In this document: positions 1 to 11,485 of the stretch, one piece after another
Layout: each line of letters begins with the position of its first letter
How positions within the stretch are numbered: the stretch's first letter is position 1
Assembly: GCA_958299035.1 (NCBI GenBank)
Contig: CATQJL010000112.1
Span: 9,462,880-9,526,879 of the forward strand
DNA length: 64,000 nt
Source: Cylicocyclus nassatus
Lineage: Eukaryota > Nematoda > Chromadorea > Rhabditida > Strongylidae
Direction of reading: 5' to 3'
Position numbers and translations under genes: made by a program
The notes under the pieces: model-generated
The model's database searches: none
What the model was told of the DNA's origin: nothing
What the model saw: the letters and a program-made list of their open reading frames with translations, nothing else

Positions 1-545
1 GTTGAGGATTCGAAACTATTTGGGGCCGCATGCATTGACAACCCCACGGGGGGGGGGGGAGTAATCGCAGCTCAACAGAAAGCTTCATATCCTGAAGCTC
101 CGAAATTCGGATTTCATGCTGTCTAACTACCCTTAAGTATTCACCATCTTTCACTATGAAAATATTAAACAGGAGCGAGAAGCTTCGCCGCGTTTTCCAG
201 CTTTTTGCATGATCCCCTGATATTCCCGGCCCGCCGTCCTTTCTCCGAAATCAATTCCTTTTTTCGAAGGTAACGAAAAGCTTCCGAAGCTGTGCAGATC
301 ATCTAACTTAACGCCCGGGATCATCAGTGGATTCAAAAGCTGGAAAATGCGGCTAAAGGAGCAAAGCTCCTTTAGCCGCATTTTCCAGTTAAAAGAGCTT
401 CGTTCCTTTTCAATATGTTCATAGTGAAGTAGGATTACCGGATAGGTAGACAACGTAAAATCCAGATGAGAGCTTTAGGACACGAGCCTTTCTTTTGAGC
501 TGCGATTACCTTTCAGTGGGAATGTTAGTGCATGCGGTCCTTGGT
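1..545. repeat. Foldback repeat, family FB1 (copy 1)
   Basis: The two halves are inverted copies of each other. The stretch near 20-130 (GCATGC, then a GATCGCAGCTCA-like block) returns inverted at 470-540, and the block at 150-240 returns inverted at 320-440, with a GCTCCTTTAGC-type hairpin at the centre (about 350-382). A related copy is at 40,531-41,225. The left end may lie before the window. No coding signal was seen. Confidence 0.7.
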
Positions 546-594
546 CAGTGCGATGATCCTATCGCCAAACCTCTAGACCACACCCTTTAATATA

Positions 595-1293
595 TTAGGT
601 TGTCCCGGAAGTTGTCGCACCATTTTCAAGAATTCATAACTTCTAATTATTCTAACCGATTTGACTGCTTCTACCTTTGTATGAAAAAGTAAGTCATGCA
701 ATGACATCTTAGCTGCTTGCTAATGTTCATCTGTTGCATAGGTAGGAGTGATAGAAGAAAACCGGTCAAAATTTGAATTTATTATGTAGGGTCATAAAAA
801 TCGGAAACTTGCAACAAAAATCGAAGCAGTCAGTATTATAGGTTCTTTCACCAGTTTTTTCTAACTGTGCAAAGTTTGTGCCGATTGGCGTCTCTATGAA
901 AAGTTATGATTTCCCTGAAAAATGCCAAAATAAATCAAATTTGCCCTTTTGTATTGCTTGCTCGAAAATCATAACTTTTCATAAAGACGCTCAATCGACG
1001 TAAACTTTGCACTGTTAAAAAGAGCTGGTAAAAGAACCTACAATACCGACTGCTCCGATTTTTGCTATAGGTTTCAGATTTTTTATGACTATACAAAGAA
1101 AATTCAAATTTTGATCAATTTTTTTCTATCGCTCCTATCTATGCAATAATTGAACATTAGCAAGCAGCTAAGATGTCTTTATAAAGTGCATGACTTACTC
1201 TTTCATACAAAAATAAAAGCAGTCAAATCGGTTCGAAAAACCAGATGTTATGAATTTTTGAAAATGGTGCGACGAACTTTCGGGACAACCTAA
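595..1293. mobile_element. Mariner-type foldback MITE with TA duplication
   Basis: The ends are TTAGGTTGTCCCGGAAGTTG and its near-perfect inverted match (GACAACCTAA at 1284-1293). TA flanks both sides (593-594 and 1294-1295). The whole 699 bp folds on itself; for example the 640-790 region returns inverted around 1100-1250. No transposase frame is present, so it would need a transposase in trans. Confidence 0.85.
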
Positions 1294-1919
1294 TAGAATT
1301 GCTTTTCCTTGATGCATTAGATGCATTAACACAAAGCATGTCAAAACATGTTATGTGATAGCCGCACTGATTTTCAAATTTATCGAGAAGCGGTGGTTTA
1401 TCGCACGGATTGGACCTTTGCGCAGCCGAAAGCTTCAAACAGATAGAGAAAGCGGATAGCATTTGCAACAGAAAGAATTGACTATTTTCTGCGCAGAGCA
1501 AACCCTCTGGACAACGTCTGGCCTTAAGATATGATTCTGGCTCAATTACCGTATGTCGACCGCATCCCTGCTAGATGGCACCACCGCGTAAAGGATTTTG
1601 TAGACATGCGGTCAGCGCGCCAAAAGCACCGGACCAAATTTTAAGCTTTTATTTCATCCCATTCATGAAATACCTACCGTAATTACTCCAAGTGACACTG
1701 TACGTAATAGACTGTCCGGAATCTGGGCCCCAATAGCCCTAGTGTACCAAGTTTCAGTGATTCTGTCATGTTGGCCCACCTAACATAAACTACAATAACA
1801 TCGCCAGCTGTCACAGCAGTAGAGAATACCATGTTTGTGATAGTGCACCGAATAACCCCATCGGCCTAAGTCTTGGCCAATTTCGTGATTTTCTACTGTC
1901 TACCGTAAACTTACTCATG

Positions 1920-2489
1920 CTCAGATAATCGCCGGCGCAGGCGGTCTGCAAACACGCGCTTTTCTGCAAGCGGTTAGCAAAAGTTTGGGGCGTGGCCAAA
2001 CTTTCAGCGAGCGGTACTTCCGTGTCCTGCCAGCGGGCAGCAATACAAAATTTCCTGTAAGCGCACGTCAAATAATCTCTTTCAGCGAGCGCGGGCCAAA
2101 CTTTCAATAGGCGCTCGGACTCTTTTTACGCAGTTTCGGGCGTACGCCGAGCTACGGTAACACTCTACATAACAGATGTGTTATTGATGGATCATTTTTC
2201 CGAGGGGTACTTTCTCCCAGCGGAAGGTACCTACAGGCTGTGGGGTCCTTCACAGAGGACCGTGCGGCCCCTCAACAACTTTCATTCTGCGGAAAGTCCG
2301 CGAGAATGCGGCTACTGCGCCGCAACCTATACACAGAAAAACCGCGATAGTTCTCCGAGCATTAGTCTAAAATTTTACCAAAATTCTTCCACATATCTGC
2401 AAGCGGACCGCAAGAAATCAGCGAACTATTTTTCCGGTGCCCGCCTGCCCATAAATCGCTTGACTGCCTGCCCCCGGCGATTATCTTAG
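1920..2489. mobile_element. MITE R3 (copy 1)
   Basis: Terminal inverted repeats are CTCAGATAATCGCCGG on the left and its inverted equivalent CGGCGATTATCTTAG on the right, 570 bp in total. A diverged copy with the same ends is at 7,963-8,449. The R2 copy at 43.4 kb lacks this segment, so it was inserted into R2 copy A. Superfamily not assigned, because no clear target duplication was found. Confidence 0.7.
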
Positions 2490-3113
2490 TGGGATGGATC
2501 ACGGGGGGTGAATAACCCGCTATACGATCCCATGCTGAAAAAAATGAATACCCTATTCGTGTCCACGGCGCCTCTTAGCCAAAACTTCACAAAATTTTGA
2601 AATTTTATAAACAACAGCGCACCACGATACCATCACGCTTGCTGAAATTACGAGCAGATGTACTCCAGTGGGATTTTTAGCTGCCCCTCTTCTTTAATGA
2701 ACTATTTCTCCTTTCGTGACCAAGCTCAGAAGTTCTTCACTAGAGAGTGGAACGATTTCGGGCGGTCACTTAATTGCCAAATTCGGAGTTATCGCAGAGC
2801 TCAGTTCCGCGGTTGGCGGCAGTGCTTCTTCAGAACGATATGGGCGATGTTTCCCTGCTAGGAACCGGTCACGGGGTATCCTGCCTTATCATCGCTTTTC
2901 ACATTTGGTCTAATCAAGCACCTATTAAGGGGGTCAAGGTGCGCATCAGCTTAGAGATAGCTTAGAGTTACAAGTGTGGATTTCGACAGGTTTACTACAG
3001 ATCCTAAACTTTGTTTTTTTAGCATCTATTTACAGAAATCGTCCTTAAAATGATGTAAATCTAATTTACCCACACCTAGTCTTCACTGTTTTGCTTCATG
3101 AGCATTATTTCAG

Positions 3114-3303
3114 ATTCTGTCCGTATGGCTACGATTGCATCCAGGGCGATCGCGTAGCACACTGCTGTGGGCCTATTCCCAACTTCAAGGAGAAATCCTA
3201 CGAGGGGGATGATAACACTATCGTTGATGGTTCTTACCTGCACAAAAATTACAGATTAGTTCAGCAAAGGCTAAATCGCCGTACATTCAGATACCGCAGC
3301 TAA
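3114..3303 (+). CDS. Terminal exon of a Kunitz/lustrin-domain paralogue (5' part not seen)
   Basis: The exon follows a good acceptor (ATTATTTCAG) and encodes a cysteine block FCPYGYDCIQGDRVAHCCG. This is nearly the same as the last exon of the complete gene downstream (FCPNEYTCVQGKRLAHCC, from 6056). The reading phase at the acceptor is also the same (one base finishing a lysine codon in the paralogue). Here the frame runs on for about 45 more residues, basic and arginine-rich at the end, before a TAA stop. The equivalents of exons 1-4 are not visible upstream; that space is repeat DNA. It is either a gene broken by insertions or one with a very long intron. This is a tandem duplication of the next gene. 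Confidence 0.6.
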
Positions 3304-5292
3304 CTTTGAGTATAATTATGAATTATTGAGTTTAACAGGAAAGATATGCAGTCATTATCATTTATTGTTATTATCACTAACAAATGCGATAGGTTTATGG
3401 TTAATCCATTTTTAACCTGTTAGATGCAAATGCAGATTTCATCCATATTGCGCTTAATTTTCTCACGTGCAAACACGGGGGCGTTCGGGGTAGAAGCTGT
3501 TGCAGTCTTTCTAAATTTTGTATTTTCAGACATTTAGTTAAACCTCCACTAAAAATTTGCAAGAACGTGTACGCAAATGGCCCTTAATTATGCGCAATTT
3601 GGGCAACGAAACATCAGATTATGTTTTTAAATAGGCAAATTTTGACATTCGTCCTATAATTTTATGCTTTCAAATAATATCTTCATGACATTAATTTAAA
3701 GTGAAAACATCTTGGAAATATAACAATGTGCACTTCTTGATTTGTTTGCTGGGACTTTCTTAGTATTTGAAAGTACAAGGTCAACGCGCACCAGAATGAC
3801 CTTGTATCTACGCAGCGCAAGTTTGCTCACTAAACTTTTCAGTGGCTTTTTTGCGCACGGTAAACAACTGCTTAAGATTCATTTTTGACAGTACACTCAA
3901 CAACTAGTGTACTGACCGAGCGTGCTATTCTTCGTACCATTCCCAACCCTCGCACCATTTTATTGACTCAGACATCTGAATGAACTCGTTTTTCATGTGT
4001 CTCATTTATTGTCAAATCGTCCTATGCTGCTTTTATACATAAATCATTGATGAATGGCTTTTTTGGAAGATCTTTACATAAACTGTTCTACTGTTTACTA
4101 TCGAATGACCACAATCGAATCTTCAAGTTCGACTTACAGTAAATCTTGTTATCATGATATCGTTGCTTGAAATGGTTCCTTCATCAAGATCGTTGTTATT
4201 TTTCTTTGCTGATGTCGGCCAACTTGAATTCTCTGTGAGTGGGAAGCAGTTGAGGTTCACCCTCCCAAATATATTATTATGCATAGAACAGGCGTGAAGT
4301 TGACTGGAAAGCAAAAAGGATGACTGCCTAAGGATTCAGCCCACCTAAGACTTTCCATTGTATGGGCGTGTCGCTACCTGGATTTAGTACAAACCCGCAT
4401 AACTGCAGAAAAGGCGCAAGTCTATTGGTTATGGCAATGCATCCATTCTTCGTGCTCAAGAATTCTTACACGAGATCAACGCCTTGTAGTGTCTTGCGCC
4501 CTGCGAACCTTGTCTCTCGTGACGGGACTGACACCGGAATATCAAATTATGTACCATAGTGTTGCAGCTTCCCATGAATGTGCTGGGGCGCTAAAGGTTT
4601 TGACTCGCTCAGCCCATCTAAGTGTTCCTTGATCCTAGTGCATAGTACCCTTCCTGCCTTTGCATTGTATTCATGCTCGGACAATCTACCAGGTTGTCCC
4701 ATAAGTTCCGTCCGTTTTGAATTTCAACCGCAATAAGTCATACTTCTTCTTATTTCTAAAAGGTTGCAGAATGCCGCCCGATAGAGCAAAGCAAGCTCTA
4801 CAAAATGGCGTTCTCTTTATTGCACTAGCTTTGATACACCTCGAGTTTCAAGCCAAAAACTAAAAAATTGAACTGCTCGAAAAATCGAGAGAAAATCGTG
4901 ACTGCGTCCAAAAAATCATACAAATTCTAAATTGCTCAGTATACACTGTAAACTTAAGACATTTACATACGCCGCTCGCGTATCTTTTCCTCGCATTAGA
5001 AATTGAGAAAACGAAGATTTTCATGCTTTTGCCAAAATACTACTAGCCAGTAGTAGTACAAATACAAAATCCCAAAGCTACACAAGCTCTAGTTTTCGGA
5101 AAATAACAAATTTAGCTTTTTCCGGGCCTGGTATGATAAAATTATAGCAATCCTGATAAAAGCTAAACTGTTTCAAGTTTCAAGCAGTCAGAGTCAGCAG
5201 AAATCTACTACTATAAAGGAAAAGAAAATATATTGTGTTTAAGATCGCAATACATCTCGAGCCATAATTTCTAACGATGACGATCATTTTAG
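3304..5292. other. AT-rich intergenic stretch, no gene seen
   Basis: No convincing exon chain on either strand. The short frames at 4123-4559 have no splice context or recognisable motif. A single mariner-type end (CCAGGTTGTCCCATAAGTTC) starts at 4689 after TA, but no partner end was found before 5290, so it is probably a truncated element. The end of this stretch should hold the promoter and outron of the Kunitz gene at 5293. Confidence 0.6.
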
Positions 5293-6119
5293 ATGTTTGT
5301 TGTCGCTCTGATACTGTCATTGGTCTGCCTTTCCGTGCTGCAGCCAAAGGAATCTGATGAGAGAATTCATTCATGCGCCGAACTTTTGGATCGCGGAAAC
5401 TCGAACTGCACTGTCCCAAAAGCTGGTTTGCGGGTTAGATACTTTCTTACTAACCGAAGAAAGAGCGGGACACCAGCGCTGATTCGAAAGTTTGAAAGGA
5501 GTGCATGTATCATGTACTGTCTGATTTTAGTGGTACTATGACAGTGAATTAGACGATTGCTTCGAGTACTACTTTGAGGGTTGCGACGGAGGAAATAACA
5601 CCTTCTTTGACTACAGATCATGTCGGCGGACCTGCATACCGGGTGAGCTGCCACAGATGAAATTTGCTGTGATGTAATGATCCTATTTTACAGCTGACAG
5701 AAGTAGATGTGGTGGAAATGCGAAGGCTACTAGTACATGCGAGAGACTCAATACCACATGTCCAGAAGGAAGTGAATGTAATGTGAGTCCTATGGGGTCA
5801 GGGATCTGCTGCGATAATGAAAACGAAGGTTAGGATTTTATGCAGACTGTAAGATACCTTTGAAAGTGTAGGTTATAGTATATTTACGTTAACTTTGAGC
5901 ACTGTGGAAAGAAGAGAAAAACCCAAAGTGTGAGAATGGAACCCTGTTCAAGACAATGGAGTGGTATGGCGAATCAACTCGATTCGGAAGGAGTTGCTCA
6001 CATAAGTATGTTCGCGTACACAGTTGAATAGCAAAGTATCCTCGCATATCTACAGATTCTGTCCGAACGAGTATACTTGCGTCCAAGGAAAACGCTTAGC
6101 TCATTGTTGCAGTATCTAG
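5293..6119 (+). CDS. Secreted Kunitz plus lustrin-type cysteine-rich protein (five exons)
   Basis: Exons read 5293-5433, 5531-5642, 5694-5828, 5900-6005 (or from 5912, same phase) and 6056-6119. They join in phase to 558 nt, about 185 residues. The ATG directly follows TTTTAG, typical of a trans-splice acceptor. The protein starts with a signal peptide (MFVVALILSLVCLSVLQ). One Kunitz/BPTI domain (about residues 28-85) is split between exons 1 and 2, joining GLR to WYYDSELDDCFEYYFEGC, with a last pair RSCRRTC. Exon 3 (CGGNAKATSTC...ICC) and exons 4-5 (PKCENGT...CPNEYTC...HCC) look like two lustrin-type cysteine repeats, an architecture common in nematode secreted proteins. Kunitz domains usually inhibit serine proteases; the target here is unknown. 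An AATAAA signal lies at 6163-6168. The related exon at 3114 points to a tandem family. Confidence 0.85.
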
Positions 6120-6162
6120 AAATCTTGTAAAACCTAGTTGAAGCGCCTATGTTTAGGAATGA

Positions 6163-6168
6163 AATAAA
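6163..6168 (+). promoter_or_regulatory. Polyadenylation signal AATAAA
   Basis: Perfect AATAAA 44 bases after the stop codon of the Kunitz gene, the expected spacing for a worm 3' end. Confidence 0.6.
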
Positions 6169-6420
6169 GAAGTTAAATTATGCAATTCTTTTCTGCGATA
6201 AAAAACTAGGCAAAACTCTCCCTCCGACTCATCAGACAACTGGTTAATAATCTATAAATAATAATAAACCATAGGAGAAGCTGAATATTGTGAAGTCATT
6301 TGTTACTCGATATGCTTATCGCACACCGCTACTTAACAACTTGGAGGATTGGAGCCTTCTCACTGCCAGTATCTCCCCCTGTTTTTTTATCCCTTTGATT
6401 TGATTCGCCATGTATTATTA

Positions 6421-7285
6421 GGGTGAACGGTAAAATGGGGTAGCCTGATTTTTGTTACAAGATTTTTTATTTCAGTCAAGAACAAGCAGGCTGCAACTCT
6501 AACGTCGCTTGCATAACCGAGCTTCCTATTATTCTGGTAACGCTTTAACGCTCCTCTCCCAAAACTCTGCGCGTGGCGCCGTATAGAACTCGAACATGGC
6601 TTTTTGAACATCTCTCTTACTTGCGCTGCTACACCGTAAAGTCATAAAGCAATTGACATATCTTTTAAAAAAGCTTTTTATGCTCTTTTAAACAGTACAT
6701 TAAACATATAGGATTTCCTTTTGATTCTGGATAAACAAAAAGCAAAATACTTGAAAAGTCGCGATTTTTGGCGCAATAAAAATCAAAAAATCATGTTTCA
6801 TCCTATCTTCAGAGGACAGATAAAATTTGAGATAAACTGCATGTGGATGGGTAGAGCATAAAGAGCTCTATCAGATGGTAGCCATATAGCGTGCGTTCAC
6901 TTGCTAAGAAGCAAATAACATGTACTTCGCTCCGGGAAATGCTAATGACCATATCTCCTGACTTCAAGCGTTGCGGCCAGCAAGCATCGTGGGTTTGGTG
7001 ACTGTACCTCCACCCATTGTAGCAATGTCATTTTGGATGGTCTCACATGTTTCACTGCGCAGATATTACTCACATTTTATGATTTCTCGAAGTGACTGAC
7101 AGTGATTTCTCGAAGTGATTTCAGCAATTATAAAAACTATTGAGTACGTTGATGACCTTATGTAGGTGTTATCTGAGAGAGTAGAATACATTCTAATATC
7201 TGTCAAAATTGGAAAGTTTAATTACTTCTCTTTCTTGAGAAATTCACAGTTATTCTCTAGGTGCCGCATTTTTTACCGTTCACCC
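6421..7285. mobile_element. Mariner/Tc1-type MITE with TA duplication
   Basis: The ends are GGGTGAACGGTAAAA on the left and TTTTACCGTTCACCC on the right, a perfect 15-bp inverted repeat. TA lies at 6419-6420 and 7286-7287. It is 865 bp long, with no transposase frame. Short reading frames inside it are not credible genes. Confidence 0.75.
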
Positions 7286-7638
7286 TATTATTTAGTAGTG
7301 TTTCCACAACTTATAGGGCTACGTAAGGTTTTGCTGAGGAGTTTTGGTAAGAATTCGTCGATCGCCGTCGAGCGTCCAGAACTGCAAGAATAAAGAAGCT
7401 GAGAGTGACAAAAGCGATTGAAACAAACGAAGGAATCAACATCTTGAGACTATCACGTGTTTGTCGTATTTTAAGCTACCCAAAAAACTTGTTGTTGTCG
7501 GTTGTCTGGTTCTCAGTTATCAAAAGGTTGTCTAAAAACCTTAGCAGTAGCTACATGTCCTCCTTTGTAACAAGTGCCGACGGTGAGGGTACGTTCGACC
7601 TTAAGCAAGAAAAACGATCGAAAAGCGGTGAAACTTAC

Positions 7639-7862
7639 GCTTTGGGGCGTAGTCCTCCACCTGTTTTGAATTCCTGCTCTGCAGCAGAGTACGGCCGCCA
7701 CTGTTGGCGACTCTGCATCTCAGCTGGGGACCGTCCAGCATCAATGCTAACGCTTGTTTTCGCCGTTTTCGCGCCTTCTAATGCGATGGATTCAGCGTTG
7801 CGGATCACCTTCGATAAGCGGATTTCTCGAAAATCGAGTTCTTGCAACGACTCTGACACTGC
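7639..7862 (-). CDS. Candidate internal exon, unknown protein
   Basis: On the minus strand a frame of about 74 codons runs from an acceptor-like CTTAAAG (just above 7862) to a strong donor GTAAGT (just below 7639). It has a balanced composition (ESLQELDFREIRLSKVIRN, then SIDAGRSPAEMQSRQQW). A short possible last exon (AQPFDN then stop) follows TTTTTAG near 7535. The longer plus-strand frame over the same bases looks like its shadow. I recognise no family. It is next to MITE R3, so it may be a gene remnant. Confidence 0.35.
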
Positions 7863-7962
7863 CTTTAAGTTTCAACGCATGCACGTGTGGTCTAACTCTT
7901 TATGCTGCCTGTTAGCATGTACCACATCAAGTTGTCTTCGTACTTTAATTCTTGTCCGCGCA

Positions 7963-8449
7963 CTTAGACAATCGCGGGGCAGGCGGACCGCAAACTCGCG
8001 CTTTTCTGCAGGCGGTCAGCAAAAGTTTGGGGCGTTGCCAAACCTTCAGCGAGCGGTACTTCTTTTAAAGTCGCATATTCTGCCAGCGGGCAGCAGTAAA
8101 GAATTTTCTGCAAGCGTTCGTCAAATAATTTCTTTCAGCGAGCGCTGCCAAACTTTCAGCAGCTCTGACTCTTCTTACGCGGTTTTGGGTGTACGCCGAG
8201 CAAAGACAACACTCTTCATAACAGAGGTGTCATCGATGGCTCAACTGCCGAGTTTGAGCTACTCTCTTTCAGCGGTGCGGCCACTGCGCCGCAACTAATC
8301 CGTGAAGACCGCGTTCTTCGAACATTCCTCCAAATTCTCGTTAACATTCGTCCAAATATCTGCAAGCGAATCGCAGGAAATCAGCGAACTATTTTTCCGG
8401 TGCCCGCACCCATAAATTCCATGGCCCCTGCCCATGGCGGTTATCTGAG
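7963..8449. mobile_element. MITE R3 (copy 2)
   Basis: Diverged copy of the element at 1920-2489. The left end is CTTAGACAATCGCGGGGCAG and the right end GCGGTTATCTGAG. Internal blocks are shared (GCGCTTTTCTGCA, GCAAAAGTTTGGGGCG, AGCGAGCGGTACTTC, TACGCCGAGC). Confidence 0.7.
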
Positions 8450-8829
8450 CAATCCTTGTCTATGTGTTTGTTGTCTATGTAATTTGTTTAAGAATCCCCG
8501 TTCAATTTTCCGCCACCTCGAATTGTTGAATATTTCATGTCTAGTTCCGTTGTGCTTTTTTATTAGGTTGTTCCATAAGTTCGTAGCAGGGCCCGGCACG
8601 AGTCCGTTTCCAGGGTTTTTAAAAACGAAGTCCCCCCTGACTTTCGAGAATTTTACGAAGTCCCCTTTGACCCTTGCCTATCCCCCCCCCCGCCCTCGCC
8701 ATCATAGTCTGGATCAACAAGCGCATGACATACATTTCCAAAGGATCTTTAAGTATTTCCATGACGCCTTTTGACTCCAACAAACCATTGTTGACCATTC
8801 TCATACAGACCTGAGATTGGAAAATTAAA

Positions 8830-10859
8830 TTGAAAAAAATTGAAAAATCCAGCGAAAATCAAGGCTCCGATGGAATATATTAGGTCATTCCGAAAGTAAT
8901 TTCGCTTTTTTCAAACGGGCGCCACATCTGACGGAACAAAGGTTTCTAAGAGAACTTGGTAGCATTCGAAACAGCATTTCATTCTCTTTCTAATGGTTAT
9001 GGAATTGTTGCAAGATAGTCAATGAGCTTTCAAAAAATACCAAAATCTGCGACCTATGCTTTTTGAGATAGCCAAGTTTCACAATTTTTTAAAACTTTCA
9101 TATCAATTGTCAGAAGAAGTTCAAGTGACGATTCGATAGAGCAAACTTCATAGAATACAGTGCAACTTTTTTCTCTTTTCCACAGCTTGTCATACATTTT
9201 TAACAGAATTTTAACTGATGCTACCCATTTCCATACTTGGACAGCTAAATCCTAGTAGAACATCAAACCTTGAGCAGCTTGGGTGTCATTCGATGCAGCT
9301 TTTTCTCCTCTTTCTAATGGGTATTTTTTGTTTCCGATTCGTTTAGTTTCCGGAGATAAAATTATCATAACTCATTTTTTAAGGAGCCTCAGGCTGTACC
9401 CGAAAAACTCGAAATTTGGTATTTCGAACCCGTAAACCCTCACTTGCTTTGTAAAATTAATGCTAACTCATAGTACCATCTTGGTAGTTTCAAATTCCGA
9501 AAAATTATGATGTTTGATGCGATTGTGGTTGAAGTGGGCCTGCCAAAATTTGATGGTTCTGCTAAAAAAATCTATTAAAAAATTGAGGCGAGCACGAGAA
9601 AGGGAAAAAGTAGCGCTGTATTCTATAAGCTTTACTCTATCGAATCTTTACTTGAACTCCTTCTGAGGATTGATATGAAAGGTTCAAAAAATCGTGAAAC
9701 TTGACCATCTCAAAAAGCATGGGTCGCAGATTTCGATTATTTTCTGAAAGCTCATTGACTGTTCTGCAATAATTTTACAACCATTAGAAAGAGAATGAAA
9801 TGCTGCATCGAATGCTACCAAAAACTCTTAAGCTTCTTTGTTCCATCAGATGTGGCGCCCGTTTGAAAAAAAGCGAAATTACTTTCGGAATGACCTAATA
9901 CTATAGAAGACTTCCGGCGGATGGTCTTCCAAGAAGGATGTCCACACATTGTCAATTCAACAAAGGTATCCCTGGCCTGAATTCCCCTAACAGGCTTCAC
10001 CTAACCAAATTTCAGATTACTGAGATGGTAAAGTAAAAAGTATGCAGTATTGGCCATTGCAAGAGCTGGTCAGTATCAAAGTTCGGAAAAATGTTTGTCA
10101 AAACTAAAAAGGTAGTAAATATCAGATCTTAGGCCTGAAAATGTGAACATTCCCTAATTCGAGCTCTATATTAAGGTATGATATACAAGGTAGAAGTCTT
10201 ACCTAATGATTGCTCTATTCATAGAAGTGAAGGTCGGCATGCTAATCAAAAATTGCAAATACAATATCATCCAGATGATTCAAGGTACTCCATATGAACA
10301 GCTGGCCAGATCGTGGCCTACCTATGAGCGGTCGCCATGTGCTTCGTTTGATTCTTCAAGTTAGAGTAAGCATGACCACGCAAAAGCTGCCTTATCGAAC
10401 CTTCAGAATCTAAAGCAGCTCAGACGGTAGAAGTTTTTGCTTTTCAGGGTGACAAATTGGACAACGGCCCTATAGTGATGCTTGCTCGGCTGGAGTAGGC
10501 AGAACTGGCACAGTCATTATGATTGACATCATTCTAAGGAAATTATTTAGCTGCAAGGAAGTCGATGTAAGCATGAAAAGAGAGGAAACGTCAATTGTAA
10601 AAGATTTATATTTTGAATTCAGATAGTAGAGGGTAATCATTACCCTTCGTAACCAACGCGCATCCTGCACCCAGCTCGAGGGTCAATATGCTTTCGTTAT
10701 ACTTAGCGTTCTTGGTTATATAAAGGTGAGTACCGAATGCATTTCATCCGTGATTCCGTTTGTACACTTTTTTTGCAGATCAAATGTCCAAAGTACAAGG
10801 AACGAGTAAACAAGTACATCGAAGATTTCCGAACTACGATTCCTGTTGCACAGTCTTGA
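8830..10859 (+). pseudogene. Captured protein tyrosine phosphatase, frameshifted and split by a MITE
   Basis: Pieces of a classical PTP domain occur in order. Exon 1 (about 8830-8879 plus 9901-9965) gives APMEYTIEDFRRMVFQE. Exon 10,016-10,068 has the QYWP motif. Exon 10,225-10,365 has the WPD loop (WPDRGLP). Exon 10,448-10,566 holds the catalytic P-loop CSAGVGRTG. Exon 10,623-10,725 has LRNQRASC and EGQYAF. The last exon, 10,779-10,859, is followed by AATAAA at 10,922. Single-base indels break the frame near 10,026, before the WPD loop, between 10,481 and 10,482 (the P-loop VMHCS becomes out of frame) and near 10,627. Exon 1 is cut by the foldback element at 8880. With at least four indels plus the insertion, I call it a pseudogene. 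PTPs are a very large family in nematodes, so a source gene is plausible. Confidence 0.7.
8880..9898. mobile_element. Mariner-type foldback MITE inside the PTP exon
   Basis: The ends are TTAGGTCATTCCGAAAGTAA and its inverse (GGAATGACCTAA at 9887-9898), with TA at 8878-8879 and 9899-9900. The arms pair over several hundred bases, including GGGCGCCACATCTGA and AAGAGAATGAAATGCTGCAT. Removing it and one TA rejoins a continuous phosphatase reading frame (GAATAT|ACTATAG), so it landed in coding sequence. Confidence 0.85.
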
Positions 10860-10921
10860 TAACCTTATGAAAGACAGATAATTCAAATTCAAGCCAAACA
10901 GTTGAACGATGAAATGATGAC

Positions 10922-10927
10922 AATAAA
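10922..10927 (+). promoter_or_regulatory. Polyadenylation signal of the captured PTP
   Basis: AATAAA 62 bases past the phosphatase stop codon. It indicates that the 3' end of the source gene was taken along too. Confidence 0.5.
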
Positions 10928-11485
10928 TTAAAGTCTCGAGGCCATGTGTATTGTTGCGTTAGTTGCGCACGATAGACAAATTTAACAAACATTTTCAATG
11001 GCATGACAAATTTTTACCTCCTCTAAACAAAAAACATCTGAGTAAATCGTAAACGTAGCAATTCATCAACAAGTAATAGCGTGCACAGATCATAAAGTAT
11101 TACACGTACAAACAAAGCTTACTTACATGATTGTAAAGCTGATTTTTATTTGTTCCGTCCTCATTTCGTTATGCCATGTTGAGAAGACCCACATATTGCG
11201 AGTGTTCGTAGTGCGTAGCGTAAGCAACCAGAGTTTTGCAGAATTAAGCTCTGGTCCGCGCTCTTCTAGGTAGCGGACAAAAAGCAAGTCGTGGAAATCC
11301 TAAATATCTTCATATTGGTAAAAAAAACCGAGAGCTTGTTGCTTTAGTGACTGCAAAAAGATCTGTGATCGTGATTGCTATCACATCCACCTCAATACAG
11401 TTTTACACCGATGATTCTTCTCGAGGTTATCAACTCATATCACTGTTGAAACTAAAAAAGATGAAGCATGATACGCAGAAAAAAA

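Larger units (their letters stand above)
546..3003. repeat. Dispersed repeat R2 (copy A), interrupted by two MITEs
   Basis: Segments at 546-594, 1296-1915 and 2500-3003 match 42,765-43,745 in order. Shared blocks include ACCGTAAACCTACCGTAAC units, GAATAACCCCAGTGTACC units, and a right end with GTTTACTAC. Copy A is split by a mariner-type MITE at 595-1293 and by another MITE at 1920-2489. It lies where the 5' exons of the paralogous Kunitz gene would be expected, so it may have displaced them. Confidence 0.6.

Noticed and set aside
7405..8298. 297-codon plus-strand open frame
   Set aside because: Its second half lies in MITE R3 and its first half is antisense to a better-supported minus-strand exon; the composition (Ser/Arg/Cys-rich) fits a shadow frame.
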